Shown: positions 6,937 through 12,598 of the stretch, in pieces | Layout: every line of letters begins with the position of its first letter | Position numbering within the stretch: the first letter of the stretch is position 1 | Source of the DNA: Nitrososphaerales archaeon TH5896 | GTDB taxonomy: Archaea > Thermoproteota > Nitrososphaeria > Nitrososphaerales > Nitrososphaeraceae | DNA length: 12,598 nucleotides | Assembly (NCBI GenBank): GCA_014523625.1 | Contig: JAATVP010000216.1 | Coordinates: forward strand, 1-12,598 | Direction: 5' to 3' | Made by a program: the position numbers and the translations under genes | Notes under the pieces: generated by a model | What the model saw: only the letters and a program-made list of their open reading frames with translations | Database searches by the model: none | What the model was told of the DNA's origin: nothing

Positions 6937-8859
6937 TTGATTTACCTGCGGTTGAAATGGATTTATCCTTCGCCAACTCGCTTCTATTTAGAGGTTTTGA
7001 TATTTATTCTTGTTTGTATCAGCATGGTGTTGGCAGTTACCCAAGGTGGAATAGCCTTTGGAGGAGAACAATATGGAAGCAGGTTGAATGTTTCTATTCC
7101 ATTTGAAGGCTCTAAACTCGACAAGATGAATGCCTATCCAACCTTCAGATTTTATGACAGTCGGCTGGGTATACAATCAAATGGTCTCTATTCCTTCTGG
7201 AACTATGAATCATGTTTGACTAAATACAATTGTAAAGTTCAAGCATGGGGTGAAGAGAAACCAGCACTGGTTGTATCTAATCCAATGAGTATTAATGATA
7301 CATGGTCATGGATTCATGGACGCGAGGTTTCTGTGGTTCCGGGAGATAATTACACACTATCAATCCGTATGAAAATTAATGAGTATGCTGAGGAATCTCA
7401 TGTTGTATGGCAGGCTTACAACAAAAGTTCTGAATCTTGGTTTCCATTGGAGTATTGTCCAGAAGAATTAACTGAGTCGATGAAATGGGAATCCTTTCGC
7501 TGTGATGTAGTTATTCCACACAATGTTGAAAAAATTGCTCCTGTGTTAAATGCTGGATGGTCGTCTGTACAAGGCAAGGATTCCTTGTCATGGTTTGATG
7601 ATGTGTCCATTACTAATTCAGGGGATCCCTGGTTGTTAGACGCAACAATTAAGCTTAGTTCGATTCCAGCCAACCTTACTCATCCCACATCTATGGCGTT
7701 CTTGGGTCCTGATGATATTTTAGTTACTGAGAAGGATACCGGAAAAGTCAAAAGAGTATACAACGGACATACAGTAGATCTGTTGGATATGAATGTTGCA
7801 AACGTCCAGGAGAGGGGCCTGCTAGGAATTGCTGTAGGCAGCATCGAGAATGGAACTATGCCAAAGTATGTATTTATTTATGTATCTGAAACGCGAAGCG
7901 AGGATGGCGAGGATAGTCTTGATGAAGGTACCATAATCGGGAATATGCTTTACAGATTCGATATAGTAAAGAATCCAGTTACGAATTCTATTTCACTCAC
8001 CAATCGCACACTCTTACTTTCATTACCATCTTCTCCTGGACCATACCATAATGGAGGGCCAGTCTTAATAGGACCGGACAAGAATATCTATTTGGCTACC
8101 GGCGATTTATTCTACAATTTTACCCAAGCTTCAAATGTCCCTCATAGCCTGTTACCTGACGGAAGAGGTGGGATATTGAAAATTTCTCAGGACGGAATAC
8201 CAACAGGTAAAGTGCTTGGTTCCACCTATCCATTAGATCTATATTTCGCATATGGCATTAGGAATATATTTGGATTGGACTTTGATCCGGTAACAGGGAT
8301 CCTTTGGGATAGCGAGAATGGACCAGCATACGGGGATGAGCTTAATTTAGTAGAAGCCGGCTTTAATAGTGGATGGAAGCAAGTACAAGGTATCTGGGAA
8401 CCGTCAACCACTAAATTTGCTGGTAACAAGAATTTAAACGATAATATGACAATTAACCCTAATTCTTATTTGCCTGGCAACGAAGTTTTAACCCCCTTGT
8501 TAGTTGATTTTGAATCAAAAGGGAGTTATTTACCTCCGGTTCTAACTTGGAAGAACCCAATTGGAATAACTGCGATAAAGTTTTTGAATACAACATCATT
8601 TGGCGAAAAATATACAAATAACCTTTTAGTGGGAGATAGCTGGGGTAGGATTTATCATTTTGAACTGGCTGATGATAGGAGATCACTTATTATTCCTTCG
8701 TTAGAGAACAACTCTGTGATAAATGAGAGTGATGATATGAGGGACTCGATTTGGGGGCAGAATTTTGGAACAGTCACAGACATCGATATAGGGCCTGATG
8801 GATATCTATACATCCTGTCGTATAGCAATGGAATATTGTATAAGATTGTGCCTTCATGA
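6937..8859 (+). CDS. Secreted PQQ-type aldose/sorbosone dehydrogenase-like protein with N-terminal jelly-roll-like domain
   Basis: A 640-residue protein. Residues about 17-37 form a signal peptide or membrane anchor. Residues about 50-228 look like a beta-sandwich carbohydrate-binding-type domain with four cysteines (93, 99, 174, 189) that could form disulfides. From about 238 to 640 is a beta-propeller of the soluble glucose/sorbosone dehydrogenase (YliI/Asd) family: ERGLLGIA at 292-299, YHNGGP at 370-375 with the His (371) expected to act as base, GPDKNIYLATGD at 379-390, GIRNIFGLDFDP at 440-451 and NGPAYGDELNL at 461-471. The family oxidises aldoses outside the cell using PQQ. The key motifs are kept, so activity is plausible, but cofactor supply in this organism is unknown. 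The start is TTG at 6937, or TTG at 6952; the first ATG (7024) would cut the membrane segment. Transcribed away from the sugar operon. Confidence 0.8.
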   Translation: MIYLRLKWIYPSPTRFYLEVLIFILVCISMVLAVTQGGIAFGGEQYGSRLNVSIPFEGSKLDKMNAYPTFRFYDSRLGIQSNGLYSFWNYESCLTKYNCKVQAWGEEKPALVVSNPMSINDTWSWIHGREVSVVPGDNYTLSIRMKINEYAEESHVVWQAYNKSSESWFPLEYCPEELTESMKWESFRCDVVIPHNVEKIAPVLNAGWSSVQGKDSLSWFDDVSITNSGDPWLLDATIKLSSIPANLTHPTSMAFLGPDDILVTEKDTGKVKRVYNGHTVDLLDMNVANVQERGLLGIAVGSIENGTMPKYVFIYVSETRSEDGEDSLDEGTIIGNMLYRFDIVKNPVTNSISLTNRTLLLSLPSSPGPYHNGGPVLIGPDKNIYLATGDLFYNFTQASNVPHSLLPDGRGGILKISQDGIPTGKVLGSTYPLDLYFAYGIRNIFGLDFDPVTGILWDSENGPAYGDELNLVEAGFNSGWKQVQGIWEPSTTKFAGNKNLNDNMTINPNSYLPGNEVLTPLLVDFESKGSYLPPVLTWKNPIGITAIKFLNTTSFGEKYTNNLLVGDSWGRIYHFELADDRRSLIIPSLENNSVINESDDMRDSIWGQNFGTVTDIDIGPDGYLYILSYSNGILYKIVPS

Positions 8860-9243
8860 CTATTCCAGCTACCTTTCTCGCTAAATTTGATTAAACCCGT
8901 ATCGATGGTAACACTCAACTCTCTCTAATTCGAGTTAATAACTATAATGGTGGGGAGGTCATTCTAGTAATATAATGCATATAGGACACACCTTTTTTAT
9001 TTTTACAAGATTACTAGCGCTTCTTCCATGCTGATGGTTCCTTCATATCATCGATTGGCATGCCATACCCATATGTCCTATTAGCATTACTTCAAGTACT
9101 TTGAATCCATTTCGTAGATAAAGAGGGGGTGAGAATCAAATATCGTCATGAATTTGAGTCACATCTCGTTTCATTAAGATTAATGCCCATAGCTATTCAT
9201 TACAATTACATATATCACACACATTGCTTAATGGCTTTTTAGA
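8860..9243. other. Intergenic stretch between convergent genes
   Basis: These 384 bases separate the ends of two convergent genes. I find no convincing gene or RNA gene; the only frames are short and without recognisable protein character. It holds a T-run terminator candidate at 8993-9004 and a weak 14-base imperfect inverted repeat (8975-8988 and 9074-9087, 12 of 14 matching) flanked by TA on both sides, discussed as a possible mobile-element remnant. Confidence 0.5.
8993..9004 (+). terminator. T-run terminator for the dehydrogenase-like gene
   Basis: Six T, one A and five T in a row on the plus strand, about 130 bases after the stop codon at 8859. Archaeal RNA polymerase stops at such T-runs without needing a hairpin. 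The distance is somewhat long, so the call is tentative. Confidence 0.4.
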
Positions 9244-11196
9244 TCAGCTACTGTTTCCAGGAGCTGTCTGCCATTTGTAGTATAATTGGTTATTGGTACC
9301 AACAACAAACACCTGCAACCTCCCGTCTGAATTTCTTGCTACAGCTGGACTTGTATCTGCCTTAATCCCACTCCCCAAAGACGTCCATGATGAAGACCAA
9401 GTACTGCTGCCTGCAGTTGTCTGTGTCTTGTAGTATAACTGGTTATTTGTACCTACAATGAATGCTTGTAATCTTCCGTCAGAGTTCGCAATGATTACAG
9501 GATTGGTACTATCTCTCAAACCTCCACCCAGGGATGTCCATGCTGGAGACCAGGAATTGGTGTTAGTTGAGGACTGTGTCTTGTAGTACAGCTGATTATT
9601 TGTACCTACAACAAACACCTGAAGCCTACCATCACTATTTCTTGCAACAGCCGGACTTGTATCTGCTTTTATTCCTCCACCCAGAGAAGTCCATGCTGGA
9701 GACCAGGTATCGCTGTTAGGTGAAGTCTGAGTCTTGTAATATAACTGATTATTGCTTCCAACAACAAATACTACAAGTCTACCATCGGAATTCATCACTA
9801 CTGCAGGACCAGTACTGTCTTTGATTCCACCACCTAACGCTTGGTACGCTGTCCACATACTGCTACCAGGTGAAGTCTGAGTCTTGTAGAATAGTCCATT
9901 ATTGCTTCCAACAACAAATACTACAAGCCTACCATCACTATTCCTTGTAACAACTGGACTTGTATCTGCCTTAATTCCACCGCCCAGAGACGTCCATGAT
10001 GAAGACCAGGTACTGCTGCCTGCAGTTGCCTGCGCTTTGTAATAAAGCTGATTGTTAGTACCTATAACAAACACTTGTAATCTGCCATCACTATTGATGG
10101 CTACAGCTGAACTTGTATCCCCCCTAATTCCTCCTCCCAGGGAAGTCCATGAGGAAGACCAGGTACTGCTGCCCGGAGAAGTTTGTGTCTTGAAGTAAAG
10201 TTGATTATTTGTAGCAACTACAAACACCTGTAATCTTTCGTCATCATTTGCTATGACAGTCGGATCTGTACTATTCATTAGGCCACCACTCAGAGAGGTC
10301 CATGAGGAAGTCCAAGTATTCCCAGCAGGATAAAGAAAGCTCATTCCTGCTCGGTCACCATTTCCTAGACTCCTTCTTAATGTCTCACCTGCAAACGAAG
10401 TAGGATACATCGTGAGTAAGTTATCGGTCACGTGCCCCAACCCCACAGCATGGCCTAATTCATGTGATGCAACATTCTGGATATCTAAGGAACTCCCTGT
10501 GGAATTACATCGATGAACAGGTGAAACAAACCAGTTCTCGCCGCTATCCAAAGTTATTGTAGCTGAAGTAAGGGCAAGACCTGGAGTAGTAAACGAAAAA
10601 GAGGCAAAGCCAGTTTGTCCGAACTGTCCATCAATGAACTGCCATCTAAACTTGATCTTTGCGGAGTTAAAGTCACTGATCAGAGCAAAGGCATCTCCAG
10701 GGATGTATTTGTCGACCTCTTCAAACGTCTGAATCACAGCATTCCTCGCCGTGTTAGAGTCGACACCGCTGTTGGTTGTGTCTATCGCGTATGTTACTGG
10801 AAATGTTTGCCATCTTATTCCTCCACTTTGAGTTGCAAATTGGTTGGAGCCCTCTCCACATGGATCAGTCGACAGTGTGAAAAAGGGAGACTCAAGTCTG
10901 GCCGGGGATGTAGGCTCAGCATAATCTACAATTGTAACGGTCTTAATTTCCTCTTTGGAAGGTTCCAATGATTTACTGAAATATTTCTGTGAACTTTCTG
11001 ATACCGCGTCTAAATGATTCTTGATTCGATTACTGGATGAATATTGCATTTGCCCTAATGCAACGCTAGTTGGATCTCGTTGACTTATGGATGCAATTAC
11101 AAGATACGATTCAGACATCTGTAAAATTAACGATATAATAAACGATGTAATAATAAAAGCTGATAATTTTATTGAGTTCTTCTTACGAAGATTCAA
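9244..11196 (-). CDS. Secreted matrixin-type zinc metalloprotease with seven-repeat PLL-like beta-propeller
   Basis: A 650-residue secreted protein. The basic N-terminus and hydrophobic segment at about 11-36 form a signal peptide. A linker or propeptide runs to about 114. The catalytic domain (about 125-292) begins IRWQTFPVTYAID and contains the metzincin zinc site HELGHAVGLGH (245-255; His245, Glu246, His249, His255) and a Met-turn at Met263. Only two cysteines exist (113, 230); they may pair, or Cys113 could act as an inhibitory switch. From residue 294 come seven repeats of 51 residues (the fourth has 50), each with a W...W..LGGG start, an NSDGRLQVFVVG core and an NNQLYYK end. This is the pattern of PLL-type fucose-binding seven-bladed propellers. 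Expected role: a lectin-targeted extracellular protease. The start is a TTG, the only usable start after an in-frame TAG 16 bases upstream. The last repeat alone has KWQ. Confidence 0.87.
   Translation of the reverse strand: MNLRKKNSIKLSAFIITSFIISLILQMSESYLVIASISQRDPTSVALGQMQYSSSNRIKNHLDAVSESSQKYFSKSLEPSKEEIKTVTIVDYAEPTSPARLESPFFTLSTDPCGEGSNQFATQSGGIRWQTFPVTYAIDTTNSGVDSNTARNAVIQTFEEVDKYIPGDAFALISDFNSAKIKFRWQFIDGQFGQTGFASFSFTTPGLALTSATITLDSGENWFVSPVHRCNSTGSSLDIQNVASHELGHAVGLGHVTDNLLTMYPTSFAGETLRRSLGNGDRAGMSFLYPAGNTWTSSWTSLSGGLMNSTDPTVIANDDERLQVFVVATNNQLYFKTQTSPGSSTWSSSWTSLGGGIRGDTSSAVAINSDGRLQVFVIGTNNQLYYKAQATAGSSTWSSSWTSLGGGIKADTSPVVTRNSDGRLVVFVVGSNNGLFYKTQTSPGSSMWTAYQALGGGIKDSTGPAVVMNSDGRLVVFVVGSNNQLYYKTQTSPNSDTWSPAWTSLGGGIKADTSPAVARNSDGRLQVFVVGTNNQLYYKTQSSTNTNSWSPAWTSLGGGLRDSTNPVIIANSDGRLQAFIVGTNNQLYYKTQTTAGSSTWSSSWTSLGSGIKADTSPAVARNSDGRLQVFVVGTNNQLYYKWQTAPGNSS
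9247..10317 (-). repeat. Seven tandem coding repeats of about 153 bp (propeller blades)
   Basis: Seven direct repeats inside the protease gene encode blades starting at residues 294, 345, 396, 447, 497, 548 and 599. The DNA is also strongly similar between units; for example the segments from 9721 and from 9871 share long identical runs. This points to duplication and homogenisation of the blades rather than ancient divergence. These are coding repeats without spacers, so they are not a CRISPR array. Confidence 0.9.
9654..9768 (-). repeat. Inverted 115-bp identical copy, in the protease gene
   Basis: Read on the minus strand, this stretch is identical base for base to 12484-12598 on the plus strand. 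It encodes protease residues 477-514, the end of blade 4 and the start of blade 5. The match begins at a codon boundary where the flanking base differs (GTA here, GTG there), and it runs to the window edge, so its true length is unknown. Confidence 0.95.
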
Positions 11197-11211
11197 ATCA
11201 CTTGATTCGAA
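11192..11211. promoter_or_regulatory. Dyad covering the TTG start codon of the protease gene
   Basis: Two 9-base arms (TTCAAATCA at 11192-11200 and TGATTCGAA at 11203-11211) are inverted copies with one mismatch. In the minus-strand transcript the mismatch is a G-U pair, so an 8-bp hairpin with an AAGU loop can form, holding the start codon (11194-11196) in its stem. It may be an operator or a translation-limiting hairpin. It is short and could be chance. Confidence 0.3.
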
Positions 11212-11631
11212 CTACGTCAAAGTTAAATTGTTTTTTGAAAGTATCAAACTACAAATAACAATATCACTTTTGTGGATACAGAAGGAGCTATACATTTATC
11301 GTATTCTTTGAGAATTCAGTTATTCAGACTACGTCTAGTAGAGCATCTGCATAATACCAATTCAAAATTTCGACAATGCAGATCTTCTATGATTCATTTT
11401 CATCTAAAAATATTGCTATGGAAATTTTGTTTTGGTGCTGTCTGCTCGGGTAGGCAAGTCAGCAGATCAGCGTACTCGTGCGCTTAACAACAGAATCTCC
11501 TATAACATACTTTATTTAGATTGATGGTCATCTACGCTAGCTGATAATTGAAGGATACAAAACTTATGGATTTAAGCGAGTACAGATTTATGAAATATCC
11601 GTAAATATCAGAATGTTGCCTTAACTTTCAT
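11197..11631. promoter_or_regulatory. Divergent intergenic region between the two secreted-protein genes
   Basis: This 435-base gap carries the promoters of the protease (minus) and the discoidin-propeller gene (plus). It is mostly AT-rich. Candidate TATA-like stretches are around 11287-11300 for the minus gene and about 11508-11518 for the plus gene, neither strong. A more GC-rich island at about 11434-11483 contains a long-stem hairpin. Short frames within the gap lack recognisable protein features, and I do not call a gene. Confidence 0.4.
11437..11471. other. Stable hairpin in a GC-rich island
   Basis: Arms at 11437-11446 and 11461-11471 pair over 10 Watson-Crick base pairs with a single bulged T (11467) and a 14-base loop; two G-T pairs can extend it outward. 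It stands out in AT-rich surroundings. It has no T-tail and lacks a tRNA cloverleaf. It could be a leader RNA structure, a small RNA element or a protein-binding site about 160 bases before the downstream gene. Confidence 0.4.
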
Positions 11632-12598
11632 ATGATTTTTCAATTTTCTAAGGGATTGAAGATTAGGAGTCAAAAATCGTTCATTGTAATTACTATTATG
11701 ATAATGCTTTTCGCACCCATTACCATAGACAAAGCAGCTGTCGTTCAAGCATCTCTTGATCGACCTCCGTCAGACAGTGGTAACAACATTCCTGTTGCAT
11801 TTCCAACAACAAATAAAATGAATCCGGCTCAAGAAGTATCGAAAAATGAACCCGTCGAAAATGTGATATCAAATACGCAAATAGAAGATAAGACACTTGG
11901 GAACCAAGTTTCATCACTTGCTACATGCGATAAGTTACCAGTGTCTGCGGTAACTGCTTCAGGTAACGATGGCAATATCCCATCCAACGTTTTGGACAAC
12001 AACCTTAACACCAGATGGTCTAATCTCGGACAGGGATCATGGATTCAATTTGACCTGGGTTCAAAGAAGAGTATATGCAGCATCGATATTGCTTGGTACC
12101 GTGGCGATATTAGACAAAATAATTTCGTGATATCTGTTTCAGATGGTACTACCTTCACTGATAAACTCACTGCTACTAGCAGTCTTGGTACAGCTGCTGA
12201 GAAATATACCTTACCTGGAGGTACTGAAGGAAGATACGTACGAATTACCGTAAATGGTAATACTGAAAATGACTGGGCAAGCATTAATGAAATTTCTGCC
12301 TTCGGTAGCGCTACTAGTGGAGGAGGCGGTGGCGGTGGCAGCAATGTAATAGGAACCCTCTTCCATAAATGGCAAATCTCAGCCGGTGGTAGTACATGGT
12401 CTCCTTACTCCTCACTTAGTGGTGCCATAGCATCTGACACTGATTTGGCCATCGCCATGAATAATGATGGTAGGCTGCAGGTGTTTGTTGTTGGAAGCAA
12501 TAATCAGTTATATTACAAGACTCAGACTTCACCTAACAGCGATACCTGGTCTCCAGCATGGACTTCTCTGGGTGGAGGAATAAAAGCAGATACAAGTC
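11632..12598 (+). CDS. Secreted discoidin (F5/8 type C) domain plus PLL-like propeller protein, C-terminus beyond window
   Basis: The frame is open from ATG 11632 (after an in-frame TAA at 11602) to the window edge, 322 codons. A basic N-terminus and hydrophobic segment (about 17-40) make a signal peptide or anchor. A low-complexity linker leads to an F5/8 type C domain at about 104-224, with VLDNNLNTRWS (120-130), WIQFDLG (137-143) and RYVRITV (201-207), and Cys99 and Cys149 as a likely disulfide. A run of seven glycines (230-236) links to a PLL-like propeller starting with FHKWQ (244-248) and one full blade. Both modules bind carbohydrate in known families, so I infer an extracellular glycan-binding or adhesion protein; an enzyme domain further on cannot be excluded. 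A TTG at 11656 is an alternative start. It is divergent from the protease, with which it shares propeller DNA. Confidence 0.85.
   Translation, partial: MIFQFSKGLKIRSQKSFIVITIMIMLFAPITIDKAAVVQASLDRPPSDSGNNIPVAFPTTNKMNPAQEVSKNEPVENVISNTQIEDKTLGNQVSSLATCDKLPVSAVTASGNDGNIPSNVLDNNLNTRWSNLGQGSWIQFDLGSKKSICSIDIAWYRGDIRQNNFVISVSDGTTFTDKLTATSSLGTAAEKYTLPGGTEGRYVRITVNGNTENDWASINEISAFGSATSGGGGGGGSNVIGTLFHKWQISAGGSTWSPYSSLSGAIASDTDLAIAMNNDGRLQVFVVGSNNQLYYKTQTSPNSDTWSPAWTSLGGGIKADTS
12484..12598 (+). repeat. Inverted 115-bp identical copy, in the discoidin-propeller gene
   Basis: This is the partner of 9654-9768. It encodes the end of blade 1 and the start of blade 2, in the same reading frame as in the protease. 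Identity continues to the last base of the window. Confidence 0.95.

Noticed and set aside
9247..10317. Regular repeats that could suggest a CRISPR array
   Set aside because: Units are contiguous 153-bp coding repeats with no unique spacers and translate into propeller blades.
10615..10971. 118-codon frame opposite the protease catalytic domain
   Set aside because: Antisense shadow of a strongly supported metalloprotease; no domain pattern of its own.
11087..11311. 74-codon plus-strand frame across the protease start and the divergent gap
   Set aside because: It overlaps the signal-peptide coding region of the protease on the opposite strand and has no recognisable protein character or ribosome site.
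11434..11483. Possible tRNA or rho-independent terminator at the GC-rich hairpin
   Set aside because: No acceptor, D or T arms and no CCA-side pairing for a tRNA; no T-run on either side for a terminator.
11272..11487. 71-codon plus-strand frame inside the 435-base gap
   Set aside because: GTG start, no clear ribosome site, odd composition and it runs through the hairpin; no family resemblance. A chance frame is more likely.
12045..12344. 99-codon minus-strand frame with a proline run
   Set aside because: It is the antisense of the polyglycine linker and discoidin domain; the plus-strand frame has clear domain motifs.

Overview
The window is AT-rich DNA that reads best as a soil-type ammonia-oxidising archaeon (Nitrososphaerota; a Nitrososphaera- or Nitrosocosmicus-like genome). 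This is an inference from gene style: TTG/GTG starts, few Shine-Dalgarno sites, T-run terminators, secreted PLL-like propeller proteins, and a WbpE-WbpB-WbpD type sugar pathway of the sort used for archaeal surface glycans. No ribosomal or ammonia-oxidation marker is present to prove it.

Region 1 (1-4145, plus strand) holds the tail of a hydrophobic protein (1-81), a GT4-like glycosyltransferase (263-1450) and a large GT-C/YfhO-like membrane protein (1404-4145) that overlaps it. Region 2 (4191-6800, minus strand) is a tight three-gene operon. It is transcribed in the order aminotransferase (start 6773 or 6800), Gfo/Idh/MocA dehydrogenase, left-handed beta-helix acetyltransferase, with 22-nt and 8-nt overlaps. 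This trio matches the WbpE/WbpB/WbpD steps that make a 2,3-diacetamido-2,3-dideoxy-uronic acid nucleotide sugar. The two blocks converge at about 4146-4190. Together they look like a surface-glycan locus: sugar precursor, transferase and membrane glycan-processing protein.

Region 3 (6937-8859, plus strand) is a secreted or membrane-anchored PQQ-type aldose dehydrogenase-like propeller with an N-terminal jelly-roll-like domain. It diverges from the sugar operon.

Region 4 (9244-12598) is a divergent pair of secreted proteins. On the minus strand is a matrixin-type zinc protease fused to a seven-repeat PLL-like beta-propeller (9244-11196). On the plus strand is a gene that is open at the window edge (11632 to the end). 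It carries a signal segment, an F5/8 type C (discoidin) domain, a seven-glycine linker and the start of the same PLL-like propeller. The two propellers share a perfect 115-bp stretch in inverted orientation, which suggests recent conversion or duplication and a possible inversion point that would swap the heads of the two proteins.

The most notable picture is a locus that makes cell-surface sugars next to secreted carbohydrate-binding proteins, one of them a protease. Whether the two halves are functionally linked is not shown by the sequence.
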